The notes under the pieces: generated by a model | What the model saw: the letters and a program-made list of their open reading frames with translations, nothing else | Database searches by the model: none | Told to the model about the DNA's origin: nothing | Position numbers and translations under genes: made by a program | In this document: piece by piece, positions 11,225 to 22,787 of the stretch | Position numbering within the stretch: position 1 is the first letter of the stretch | How the letters are laid out: each line of letters starts with the position of its first letter | Source: Pegoplata infirma | Taxonomy: Eukaryota; Arthropoda; Insecta; Diptera; Anthomyiidae | Length of the DNA stretch: 64,000 nucleotides | NCBI GenBank assembly: GCA_963921195.1 | Contig: OY992536.1 | Coordinates: forward strand, 105,364,778 to 105,428,777 | Reading direction: 5' to 3'

Positions 11225-13126
11225 GGAGCATTCCATGTCAAATCGGACACTTTGAAAATTTTTTTTTAGATTTTCCCAATTTGTTAACAGTTTTTAGTAT
11301 CCTTCGAAAACTTCTTTGTGGTAAATTTTCAGATTTTTTGGATGACCCGTTCAAAAGATATCGAATTTTTAAAAATTGGTTTTTTGTTCCTTTACTCAAA
11401 CTTCTTTTACTCATTACTTCTTCAATAATGGTCTAAATTGCAATTTTTTTTTTTTTAATTTTTGTTGTTTTATGTACTTAAAAAAAAAAAAAATCCAGAA
11501 AAATTCTTAACAGTGCTCTAGTATGCGATTTCTAAGGTTTAAAATTTAAATCTCATTTTTGAAAATGTATGTACTCTTTGATTTTTTTTTAAATTTTTTT
11601 TTGTGTAAAACTTCTAACGATTCTACAAATTTTTTTTTTTTTTTATTTTTATTTTTGAAAATTTTGAAAAAAATTTATTGTAATTTTCCAATCTTAAAAT
11701 CATTTCTACTGCTCCAATGGTGCGTCTTAGAGGGGTCATTTAAAAGACCGTCCCCCTTTAGTTTTTACGTCTTAACATTTCTTTGGAACAAACTGATACC
11801 CTATCTCCAATTTCTAAGGGGGCTCCCACACAAAACGACATTTTTTAAAATTTGCTCCAACCGCTCTAACTGCCCTAATAGTGCCCTTAGAGCATCAAAA
11901 TGTATGACCGACCCACAATATTTTTTTAAGTCTAAAAATTTTCTCTGAACACACCAACCCTCTATCTTTAATCCTTAAGGCGTTCCCGATACATTTTTTT
12001 TATTTTTTGTAAATTTGTTTTATTTAATCAGCTTTTACCGGTCCTATGGTGCATCCGAGAGGGGTCTTTAGTGAGATCGACCCCCATTTATTTTCACCCT
12101 TCAACATTTTTTTAAAACATACCTACCCCCTATCTCCACTTCCTAAGTAGGCTTCCATTCAAAATTACATTTTCATAAAATTTGCTTCAACTGTAATTTG
12201 TATGGGAGCCTAGTTAGGGAGTGGAGATAAGGCGTAGGTATGTTTTAAAAAAATGTTGAAGGGTACAAATAAATGGGGGTCGGTCTCACTAATGACCCCT
12301 CTCGGACCGGTAGAAGCTGATTAAATAAAACAAATTTACAAAAAATAAAAAAAAATTTTATGGGGACCGCCTTAAGAATTAAAGATAGAAAATGTTAAGA
12401 CTAAAAAAATATTTTGGGTCGGTCATACATTTGATTGCTCTAAGGGCACTCTTAGGGCAGTTAGAGCGGTTGCAGAAAATTTAAAAAAAATGTCGTTTTG
12501 TGTGGGAGCCCCCTTAGCAATTGGAGATAGGGTATTAGTTTGTTCCGAAGAAATGTTAAGACGTAAAAGTTAATGGGGTCGGTCTTGAAAATGACCCCTA
12601 TATGACGCACCATTGGAGCAGTAGGAATGGTTTTAAGATTGAAAAATTTAAAGAACATTTTATAAAAAAATTTTTAAAAAATAGTAATAATCGTTATCCC
12701 ACCATCCTACTAGGCAAAAAATTTGTAGAATCGATAGAACTTTTACACCAAAAAACTTCAAAAAAAATCAAAGTGTACAAACATTTTCAAAACTGAGATG
12801 GAAATATTAAAACTTAAAATTCGCTTACTAGAGCGCTTTTAAGAATTTTTTTGGTTATTTTTTTTAAAAGTACGCAAAAAAACAAAAATTTTGAAACCAA
12901 AAAAATTTGCAATTTTGACCATTATTGAAAAAGTTATGAGTAAAAGAAGTTTGTGTAAAGAAACAAACTACCAATTTTTAAAAATTCGATATCATTTGAA
13001 CGGGTCATCAAAAAAATCTGAAAATTTACCACGAAGGAGTATTCAAAGGGTACTCAAAACTGTCAACAAATTGGAAAAATCAAAAAAAAAAATATTTAAA
13101 GTGTCCGATTTGACATGGAATGCCCC
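11225..13126. mobile_element. FB1 foldback element, copy 2 (1.9 kb palindrome)
   Basis: Left end GGAGCATTCCATG, right end CATGGAATGCCCC. The arms meet at about 12165-12200 ('ctaagtaggcttccattc' / 'tttgtatgggagcctag'). It sits in the TA tract of a DINE-A copy. Removing it and one ATAT restores exactly 'gaatatatatactttatgg' as found in other copies. The right duplication has one change (ATTT). No transposase was found. Loss of about 35 bp in the right arm (near 12308) and other indels show age. Confidence 0.8.
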
Positions 13127-13195
13127 ATTTACTTTATGGGGCCCTAGACCAATTTTGCGAGGTGGTACAAACGGAATGACTAAGTCTTAAGTCAT
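13127..13195 (+). mobile_element. DINE-like subfamily A tail after FB1 copy 2
   Basis: 'actttatggggccctag', then 'acaaacggaatgac', continuing the element interrupted at 11224. It ends without the GAGGGTATA hairpin, so it is 3' truncated. Confidence 0.65.
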
Positions 13196-13427
13196 TTTTT
13201 CATATCTCTCAGCGTTTTCGAGATAAGCTTAAAATGTCAATTTTCTTCACGTTTGACCGTGATTTATTTAATAACGGCTCTGGTGAAGATTTTAATTTTC
13301 GTCGAAATATTGTAGTGGTGCACCCCAGAGTCATAATCAAGGGAGATATTTACAATGTTCGCAACTTGAGGCTAAAGTTGTTTCGGCCGAGCCGTGAACA
13401 ATCTTTAAAAAATTAAAAGAAAAAGAA
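13196..13427 (+). other. Unassigned segment with a 60-codon frame
   Basis: A frame at 13234-13416 encodes 60 residues beginning MSIFFTFDRDLF and containing RRNIVVVHPRVIIKGD. Its base composition is less AT-rich than its surroundings and the amino-acid usage looks protein-like. I do not recognise the family, and no ribosome or splice context is evident. It lies between two DINE copies, so it may be the remnant of a captured or older coding fragment. Confidence 0.3.
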
Positions 13428-14204
13428 AACAAGTAAGAAAGTTATAGTCGGTCAAGACTGACCATATGATACCCTACACCAGTGTTTTCCGGAAAATGGG
13501 TTCCGAGGCCAAACATGGACCGATTGGATCTGTCTTTTGTTAGATCTTTATTTGGTGTAGAAAACACACACACAGATAAAATTTTAGTCGATTTAACTGA
13601 ATATCGGTCGAAATTTTTATATAGGGGACTAAGTCCAAAAATGGTACAATTAAATTCCGATTTGATTAGGTTACTAAAGTACACGTTTAACACCTAAAAA
13701 TAAAATTTTTATTAAATATTTCCATTTTCATGAATTTTGAGGGATTTATGTGAATATCGGGAGGGTGGTTTGTATGGGGACTACCAGAAGGACTGACCCG
13801 ATTCCTTTGAAACTTTAAAACAAAATTTGATTACCTGCTAAATTTCAAAGCGATATCTATGTATTATAATACGGTTATTAGAGTCAGTTAAGCCGAATTC
13901 TAAGGGGCGTTTGTATGGGGGATAGGTCTTAACATTTACCGATTTTCTCCAATTTCAATAGGCTTCGTCCTTCGGTCAAAAGATGCTTAAGTTTCAAATT
14001 TCATGTCAATTGATTGAAAATTGTGACCTGTATCGTGCTTAAACCGATAGATGGACAGACGGACGGAAATCGCTACATCGACTCTAAAAGTCATTCTGAG
14101 TCGATCGGTATGCTTGATGGTAGGTCTAGGACCAATATTTCGGGTAGTTACAAACATCAGCACAAACTTATTTTACCCTGTACCACAGAGTGGTGTAGGG
14201 TATA
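13428..14204 (+). mobile_element. DINE-like subfamily B element, full length
   Basis: The 5' block is AACAAGTAAGAAAGTTATAG, TCGGTCAAGACTGACC and GATACCCTACACC. The 3' end has 'ggacagacggacggaaatcgc', 'aatatttcgggtagttac' and a hairpin, TACCCTG...GTGTAGGGTATA. It matches, inverted, the copy at 55485-56333. The ends are like subfamily A (AACAAGTA start, GGGTATA finish) but the interior differs. Confidence 0.85.
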
Positions 14205-14230
14205 ATGATTTTTCTTAATTTCAAAACAAA

Positions 14231-14297
14231 GTGCTCGATTCGGGAGTACTCTTTCACCATTCACCTAATTTTTTAAAAATTTGATATTCTTTCGATG
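14231..14297. repeat. Short dispersed repeat, copy 1
   Basis: 'tgctcgattcgggagt', then 'ctctttcaccatt', then A/T. It recurs in the same orientation at about 28997-29063. No known family recognised. Confidence 0.55.
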
Positions 14298-15775
14298 CCA
14301 TTTTATGCAAATTTTCTAATTTGGAAAGATAATTGGACAAAAAGCAGGCATTTGCATGGAAATCATATCTTAATGTTAAATATTCGCTAAATGCATTAAA
14401 TTCAGAAAATTCCATTATTACATCAATTAAAATTTAGGATTTAGATAAAATCATCAACTTAATTACTGACTATCGGCAAATCATGTCATTGAGATATAAA
14501 TAAAAAATAATCAAACATAATTAATAATAACTAATGATTTACTTAATTTAAAAATTGATGTCATTTGTCCATCGCCACTTTAAATTTAATTTGATTAGTT
14601 TTTTTAATTTTAATTTATTTTTTTTTGTTGAAACTATAATTTTAAATCATAAAAACTTAAAAGATTTTGTAATAAATAAAAATTATATAGATACAAAATT
14701 TGTTTGTTTGTCTTACAAGGGAAGTTTTCCTGGTGACACCCTCCGATCTTCATGAAATTTAGATATGTTGTTCAGAACAAAAATTATGTCGAAATATATT
14801 TTTTTTTAGCGGTCCAAACTCAAATTTGTACGGGGGGAAATTGATATTTTTAAGTTTTTTTACGATTTACGCCTATTTAATCAGAATTGACAAAGGCATT
14901 TTTGGTAACTATACGCTAACAACGTGCTAAAAAATAAATATTTTTTGACTTATTAACAAAAATGTCGTAAAATTTGCTATTTTACTATTTTATTTTGCTA
15001 TTTTACTCAATGTGACGAAAAGTTGTGCATGTTTGCACACGTTCTTTACACACTTAGATAGGTTTTCCAAAGGCCTTTCAGTTGGTATAAAACATGATTA
15101 GGTTTCTTTGCTTAATGTAGGAGATAAACAGAAAAAAACTGAAAAATGACCATTTTTTCCCCCCTCATTTGCACCCCACAGTGGATTATATAAGGTGAAT
15201 GAATCTCATAATTGATTTTTGAAAATGTTTGAAATTAACCATAAAACAAGATCTATCGTAAAGCTAAGATGTCAAGCAATAATTATTTTCAGAAATTGTA
15301 GTTATTATGTCAATAGAACTATTCGAAAATGGCGACCGAAAACACTACTTTCGACTTTGAAGATTTGGGGAGATAAAATTATACCATATTCAAGTGCGTA
15401 TTTTTAATATTTCTAATTATGTTTTTTAGGATTGTAATACCATGTTGGAAAGGGTAACTTGTCCAGATTCTATTTTTGTTATGAGCTTTGTATATGTTGT
15501 TAGCAGGTTTGAAATTTATTTATTTGAAGTATATAATATTTTTTTAGTAACCTACGCAATTTTGAATAGGATTTTAACTGTAAGCGCCGTTTTCCTCCAA
15601 TCTAGTTATATCATAGAATTAAAGTTTAACTTATTACCTAAAAGATATATCTAAAACCAGCTGCCTTTTCGTGCCTTTAAACAAATGACATGCAAAAATG
15701 TTGACGAACTCACAAATTAATAATAAATAAAAATTTAATTATTCATTTATTTCGCTCATCATGCCCTACTGAATT

Positions 15776-16765
15776 TGCTATTCCGTGTGTAACGCAACGA
15801 AATATCGGTCTAGGACCACATAAAATACATAAAACATTGATCCATGATCAATTTTAAGATATTCTAGCGATGTCCGTCCGTCTCTCTGTGAAAAGCACGA
15901 TGTAGTCCAAACCAAAAGAGCTAGACCCCGGAAGTTTGACAAAAAAAATTACTCATAACTGGCTTAGTTTGTAAATGGGCAAAATCGGACCTCGGGGGAA
16001 ACAATTTCCCCTTAAAAAAAAAACAACCCAAAAAAAACATTTTTTTAATATTTTTTAGCATATTTGTTCAACAATTAAACAATAGCCCTATTGTTTGCAG
16101 ACAGATTAAGATTTGGATTAACTTTATTTAGTTAAAAAATGGGTCAAATCAAGTCCAGAATTTTTTTTTTATAATTTTTTTCTGAAATTACATACAATTA
16201 GTAAATGTAAACAGAAAAACAAATTAAGCTTTGTCCAAAATGCAAAGAATGAAAAATGAATTTAGTTAAATCCTAGGATTAACTCAAATTTATTTATACC
16301 GTTTTACATTTTGGACAACGCTTAATTTTTTTCCTGTTTATATTAATTAATTGGATGTAAATTCAGAAAAAAAATATAAAAAAAATGTCTGGACTTGATT
16401 TGATCCATTTTTTAACTAAATAGAGGTAATCCTAATCTTTATCCGGTCTGCAAAAAACAGGGCTAATATGTTGATTAATATAAAAATTAAAAAACCTGCG
16501 CTTGTCAAAGAGACTGAGAAACGTAATTTTTTCGGTCCGCCCCCGTTTGGAGGCGTGGTTATATCAATATATGCTAAAAGTGTGTTATTTATGCGTATTA
16601 TAATTAATGAGTTTGTAGACAATTATCGCAAAAAGGTAGAGGTAGTCCCCCGTCGACCCCCCCCCCCTTACTCCATTTCCCAAAAAAAGTCACTTTATTG
16701 ATTTTTTCACTTTTTGGAGTGTTTTGGAAAGATTTGGCAACAGCCGAATTTAACACCCACTATTT
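15776..16765 (-). mobile_element. DINE-like subfamily A, minus strand, with MITE
   Basis: 'ttccgtgtgtaacgcaacg', 'atatcggtctaggacc' and 'gatgtccgtccgtc' at the 3' side, and CAGCCGAATTTAACA at the 5' side (about 16742-16757). The TATACCC hairpin is lost. A palindromic MITE (16085-16463) lies inside. It carries the same 'ccgcccccgtttggaggcgtgg'-type block as 60620-60650. Confidence 0.65.
16085..16463. mobile_element. Palindromic MITE, TA-flanked, 379 bp
   Basis: The element is nearly all inverted repeat, with arms of about 165 bp. The left arm starts GCCCTATTGTTTGCAGAC and the right arm ends GTCTGCAAAAAACAGGGC. TA flanks both sides (16083-16084, 16464-16465). Arms share 'tcaaatcaagtccaga' and 'ttgtccaaaatg' blocks. 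No ORF. Confidence 0.8.
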
Positions 16766-17385
16766 TTTTTTGTCTTGGCATCTTACATAGGATTTTTTTA
16801 TTATAACTTCCATATTTTTGTCGTATTACAATAAAATATCAGTTAAATTTTATATTTGACACCAATGAAAATCTATATGAATTCGGTAATTTTTTAAAAA
16901 ATTGCAACATTTGGCCCTTAAAATCTATGGGGCTCATTGACCTTTTCTGAAAAATGTTTCTAAAAAATTACTTATTATAAATATCTGTTAAAAAATTCAA
17001 TTGAAAATAATTAAAAAATATAAAAAAATACCTATTTAACTTGTCTTAACATTTTACTTTTATACTAAAATTCAACAAAAATATCGAAAATGTATTTTTA
17101 ACCCTTCACAACTTTAGTTCTCGTCAGTCGATTTTTATGATTAAAAGCACAAATTAAAGCCTAAAGTGTCACCTATTCAACAAAAAAGACGGCATATAAA
17201 AATATTGATCCAATCAAAAGTTACAGATTTTTGATCCGGAAATGACCAAAATTTTCCACTGTGCACCCCCTAAATATGAATTTTGGCCGCTAAAAACATA
17301 CGTGTCCTTTTATTTTTCCTGCTCTACAAAATAAAACCAATTCCATAAAGATCCTCAGAGGACACTAAGAAGACTTCCCTTGTTA

Positions 17386-18178
17386 GTTGTTTGAATGGAA
17401 AAAATGTAGATACTTACTTTTAAAAAGCCGCATATTGCTCAAGAAAATATTTCAACTGAAAATTGTTTGTGCTTGAGTTTTAGATGTCTTCTAGTTATTT
17501 TTATGATGATTTGTAGTATAGAGGTGCTTTTTCAAAGGTTTTACTTTATGCTGTTATAGTAATTTTTTGAACAACAACAAAAAAAAAACTATATTTCGTG
17601 ATTATTTAAATCTATATTTTTTTGTAATTTTTTTGTTTTTTTTTGTATTTTTCAGTTAGGTTTTTAGATTTTTTTTCAGATGTTGCACCAAGTGAACGTC
17701 TTGGTTTTAGTTTAAACCAAAAAAAAAATATTCAAAAAAAAAATGCCACTTTATTATTACGTTGCTACTCTCGTTTCTATTGATTATATTTTTTGAAGAG
17801 CTATAAATAATTAAAATTATTATTAAGTTATTTTTTGTGTTTTTAAGATATTTTGATCAAATTTATAGAGTTGTTGGTTTTTTGAAACTTGCGTTAGGTT
17901 TAATGTTTTTTTTCTTAATTAATTTAATGATTTTTTTTGTCTTATTAGTTGTTGTTTTTTATTAACAAATTATTTTATTGTCTTTATTTATAGGCATCAA
18001 AAGGGTTTAAAAAGTTTTTCATTTAACGGAAATAATTTAGGAAGTTTTGATAAGTCTTTATTGTAATAAATACAAAGTTGTATAAATATTTGTGTATATC
18101 TATTTCCTGTCTGCTAAAAATGGCATTTTCCCTTTTCATTAAAGCTGCTGTTCGTTAGAAAACTATATTATTCTAATA
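17386..18178. other. AT-rich DNA without recognised features
   Basis: T-rich on the plus strand. No repeat shared elsewhere in the window, no convincing ORF. May be unique host intergenic DNA. Confidence 0.45.
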
Positions 18179-21100
18179 AAACACACAAAAAAAAAAACTT
18201 TGTCAAATTACAAGAAAAAGTCTCGTAATCCCATTTTACCAATATTTGACAGTTTTCCTTGTTATTTAACAAATAATTTTCGATTGAAATTTATATTTTT
18301 CTTTGTAATTTTACAATTTTTTTTTGTAATTTTACAAATTTCCAAGAAAATTTTACAAAAAAAATCTAGTAAATTCCCGCGAATTCCTTGTAATTTTAAT
18401 TGCGCCAAAAAACTGTAAATTTACAATTTTATTGGTAAAAAGCGTCTAAAATTACAAAATTATTGGTAAAAAGCTTGTAAAATTACTAGGAATTCTCATA
18501 AAATAAAAGGTAGCAAAAAATCAAGTAAAGTTACGAAACCTCCTTGTAAATTTTATCGTGTCAAAAATTTTTGTAAATTTACGATTTTATTGGTAAAAAC
18601 CTTGTAAAATTACAAAATTATTGGCAAAATTACCAATAAACTGTAGCAAAGTACAAGAATTTTGGTTAAAAAACAAGGAAAATTGTTATATATTGGTAGA
18701 ACGGGATTACAAGGCATTTTACCAGGCGTTTTACCAGTTTTTTTTGTTGAGTGTACACACAAAAAACTTTATCAAATTACTAGAAAAAGTCTTGTTATCC
18801 CATTTTACCAATATTTGACACTGTTCCTTGTTTTTTAGCAAAAAAAAATTATATCGAAATTTAAATTTTACTTTGAAATTTTACAATTTTTTTCGTAAAT
18901 GTCCAAATTTTACAAAAAAAATCTATTCAAGTCACGAGAATTCCTTATTAGTATTATTGCATCAAAAAAGTTGTAAATTTACAATTTTATTGGTAAAAAT
19001 CTTGTGAAATTACTAAAAACCTCGTAGTTTTTACTAGAAATTCTCTTAAAACAGAAGGTAGCTCAAAATCTGGTAAAGTCACGAGAAGTCCTTGTAATTT
19101 TTAACGCGTCAAGAAAGTTGTAAATTTACAATTTTATTGGTAAAAGGCTTGTAAATTGTTTGTTATTTTGCAAGCTTTTTACCAATAAAATTGTAATTTT
19201 TACTAGGAACTTTTGTAAAATAGGAGGTTGCACACAATTATTTTACAAGACTTTTTATGGTAATTTTCAAAGATGTGTTTTTTTTGGGTATAGATCTATC
19301 TCTTCTTAGACAACTTTCTCTTGACATCTACCTACACAAAAAAAAACCTTGTCAAATTATTAGAAAAAATCTCGAATCCTATTTTACCAATATTTGACAG
19401 TTTTCCTTGTTTTTTAAAACAAAAAACTTTCGATCGAAATTTATTTTTTTTTTTGGAAAAAAATCTATTAAATTCACGAGATTTCCTTGTGAGTTCTATT
19501 GAGCCAAAAAATTGTAAATTTACAATTTTATTGGTAAAAAACTTGTGAAATTACAAAAAACATCGTAAATTTTACTAGGAATTCTCGTAAAATAGGAGGT
19601 AGCAAAAAATCTTCTAAAATCACTTTGTAAATTTACAATTTTATTGGTAAAAAGCTTGTAAAATTTCAAAATGTTAGGTAAAAAGCTTGTAAAGTTACCA
19701 GGAATTTTTGTCAAATAAGAGGTAGTAAAAAAGTTACAAACTTTTCTTATCATTTTACAAGGTTTTTTTTTAAGTATATTAGCAAAATATTCTACCTTAA
19801 TGCTTTTTATAATTTCCTAGATTCTAAGAAATTTTTCGTGAAGAAAAATTTATTAAGACCATTTTTCGTTAGAAAAAATCTAAGATTCTGAAACATTTTC
19901 TGAGACATTTTTCCTATAGAAATTTCCCCATAGAAAAAATCTCAGATTCTACACACAAAAAAAAAAAACTTTCTTAAATTACTAGCAAAAGTCTCGTAAT
20001 CCCATTTTACCAATATTTGACAGTTTTCCTTGTTTTTTAACAAATCGAAATTTACAACATTTTTTGTAATTTTACATTTTTTTTTTGTAATTTTACAAAT
20101 TTTCAAGATAATTTTACAAAAAAGATCTAGTAAATTCACGAGAATTCCTTGTAATTTATATTGCGCCAAAAAACTGTAAATTTACAATTTTATTGGTAAA
20201 AAGCTTGTAAAATTACAAAATTATTGGTAAAAAGCTTGTAAAATTACTAGGAATTCTCGTAAAATAGGAGGCAGCAAAAAATCTAGTAAATTCACGAAAC
20301 CTCCTTGTTAGTTTTATCGCGTCAAAAATGTGTAAATTTACAATTTTATTGGTAAAAAGCTTGTAAAATTACAAAATTATAGGTAAAAAGCTTGTAAAGT
20401 TACCAGGATTTTTGTCAAATAAGAGGTAGTAAAAAAAAGTTACAGACTTTTCTTGTCGTTTTACAAGGTTTTTTTGTGAGTATATTAGCAAAATATTCTA
20501 CCTTCATGCTTTATAAAATTTCCTAGATTCTGAGAAATTTTTCCTAAAGAAAAATTTTTTGAGACTATTTTTCGTTAGAAAAAATCTAAGATTCTAAAAC
20601 ATTTTCGGAGACATTTTTCCTATAGAAATATACTCAGGTTATGAAACATTTCCCCATAGAAAAATCTCAGGTTCTACACACAAAAAAATCTTTGTCAAAT
20701 TACTGGAAAAGTCTCGTAATCCCATTTTACCAATATTTGACAGTTTTCCTTGTTTTTGAACAAATCGAAATTTACAACATTTTTTGAAATTTTACAATTT
20801 TTTTTTGTAATTTTACAAATTTCCAAGATAATTTTACAAAAAAAATCTAGTAAATTCACGAGAATTCCTTGTAATTTAAATTGCGCCAAAAAACTGTAAA
20901 TTTACAATTTTATTGGTAAAAAGCTTGTAAAATTACAACTTTATGGGTAAAAAGCTTGGAATTCTTTTAAAATAGGAGGTAGCAAAAAATCTAGTAAAAT
21001 TACGAAACCTCTTTGTAAATTTTATCGTGTCAAAAAATTTGTAAATTTACAATTTTATTGGTAAAAAACTAGTAAAATTACAAAATTATTGGTAAAAATT

Positions 21101-22400
21101 TTGTAAAATTACTATGAAATTTTGTCAAATAGGAGGTAGCAAACAAAAAAAGTTACTAGTTTTTCTTGTAATTTTACAAGGTTTTTTTTTAGTGTAAGAC
21201 ATTTTTCCTATAGAAAAAATACAAAATTCTGAGAAATTTTTCCTGCAGAAAAAGTTTCAGATTCCGAGACATTTTGCATAAAGTAAAAGTCTCAGATTTT
21301 AAGACATTTTTCCTAGAGAAAAAGTCTCAGATTCTGAGACATTTTTCCTAGAGAAAAGTCTTAGATTCTGAGACATTTTTCCTAGAAAAACAGACTCAGA
21401 TTTTGAAACATTTTTCCTATAGAAAAAGACTCCGATTCTGAGATATTTTTCCTGTAGAAACAATCACAGATTCAGAGATATTTTTCCTATAGAAAAAGTC
21501 TCCGATTCTGAGTTATTTTTCCTATAAAAAAAAAGTTTCAGATTCCAAGTAATATTTCCTAAAAGTCTTAGATTTTGAGGCATTTTTCCTTTAGCCAAAG
21601 TCTTAGGCTAAGAAAGAAAAAATTGGAGATTCTGAGACATTTTTCCTTTAGAAAAAGTCTCAGATTCTGATAGTTTTTTTTCTATAGAAAAATTCTCAAA
21701 TTTTTTATGAAGAAAATTCTCAAATTTTTTCCTACACATAAAAAAAATCTTGTCAAATTACTAGAAAAAGTTTCGTAATCCCATTTTACCGATGTTTGAC
21801 AGTTTTCCTTGTTTTTTAACAAATATTTTTTTTATCGAAATTTTTTTTGTAAATTTACAAATTTCAATGGTTTTTTTATAAAAAAAAAAATCTAGTAAAT
21901 TTACGAGAATTCTTATTCTTTGTAAGTTTTATTGCGCCAAAATAGTTGTAATTTTGCAATTTTATTGGTAAAAAGCTTGTAAAATTTCAAAAAATTTCGT
22001 AATTTTTACTAGGAATTCTAGTAAAATAGGAGGTAGCAAAAAATCTAGTAAAGTTACGAAACCACCTTGTAAGTTTTATAGCTCCAAAAAATTTGTAAAT
22101 TTAAAATTTTTTTGGCAAAAATCTTGTAAAATTAAAAAAATTTTTGGCAAAAAGCTTGTAAAATTACAGGGAATTCTTGTCAAATAGAAGGTAAAATTAC
22201 AGGGAATTCTTGTCAAATAGAAGGTACCAAAAAATAAAAGTTGCAAGTTTTTCTTGTTATTTTACAAGGTTTTTTTGAGTGTATGAAGAAAATTATAAAT
22301 TTTTTTTCTATGGAAATATTCTTAATTTTTTTTATAGAAATTATTAGATTTCTCCTGTAGAAAAAACTCTTAAGTTACTATAGAAATAATTTAAGGAGAA
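18179..22400. repeat. Composite tandem array (six ~450-580-bp units plus 35-bp minisatellite)
   Basis: Six units occur at about 18179-18754, 18755-19290, 19333-19777, 19951-20482, 20675-21196 and 21733-22283. Each begins ACACAAAAAA then TTGTCAAATTACTAGAAAAA and 'tcccattttaccaatattt'. Each ends with the inverse, 'attttacaaggttttttt' plus GTGTA, so a unit has MITE-like inverted ends. Inside are 2-4 repeats of TTGTAAATTTACAATTTTAT plus TGGTAAAAAGC. Units 3-6 are separated by a 35-bp minisatellite, 'agacatttttcctatag' plus 'aaaaagtctcagattctg'. Short frames here are repeat artefacts. Confidence 0.8.
21197..21730. repeat. 35-bp minisatellite block
   Basis: About 15 degenerate copies of 'gagacatttttcctatag' plus 'aaaaagtctcagattct'. 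Shorter blocks of the same motif are at 19780-19950, 20484-20672 and 22284-22400, and isolated copies at about 9310-9540 and 55400-55480. Confidence 0.8.
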
Positions 22401-22787
22401 ATATGAATTTCCCGCCCCTCCCCCGCTCCTGACTTCACCATTCCCAGTTGTGTTTCAGAAAGAACAAATGTTGTTTCAAAAATTTACAATTATATTTTTG
22501 AATTTTCTAAATATAATTCAAAAATTTTCCAAATATGAGGCATTCCACACCAAATGTCCAGCGAAAAAAAACACCTGTACCGTAAACTTCTGAATAGGTT
22601 GTATGGATAGCACTATATGGAACTTAGAAAATTGCGTTTTTGGTTTTTCAATTTTTCAAAAACTGGGCTTAGGAGGCGTCGTCAAATATTGGAAAAATGG
22701 TCAAATTTGTGGCGAGTTGCCTTGATTAAATATTTATCACATTAAAACGGAATGCACCACAATCTCAAAAATTTACATTCTTATATA

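Larger units (their letters stand above)
15178..17261. mobile_element. Insertion with CAGTGGA-type ends inside the TTA MITE
   Basis: Copy 1 of the MITE reads through this site ('ttttttaccccctaaatatg'). Here it is interrupted by sequence starting ACAGTGGATTATA and ending TTTTCCACTG. A 7-8 bp duplication, TGCACCCC, flanks it (15170-15177, 17262-17269). Only about 7 bp of the termini are inverted. The size of the duplication and the CAG start suggest hAT. It carries a DINE-like element (15776-16765). Confidence 0.55.
14716..17382. mobile_element. TTA-flanked MITE (PIF/Harbinger-like), copy 2, with nest
   Basis: The inverted ends are CAAGGGAAG (14716) and CTTCCCTTG (ending 17382), flanked by TTA at 14713-14715 and 17383-17385. 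The two halves (14716-15177 and about 17262-17382) are colinear with copy 1 at 9803-10399. The 2.1-kb block between them is a later insertion into the GCACCCC site. Confidence 0.8.

Noticed and set aside
18179..22283. Evenly spaced repeats considered as a CRISPR-like array
   Set aside because: Units are hundreds of bases, internally repetitive and without conserved short repeats and unique spacers; the organism is eukaryotic.
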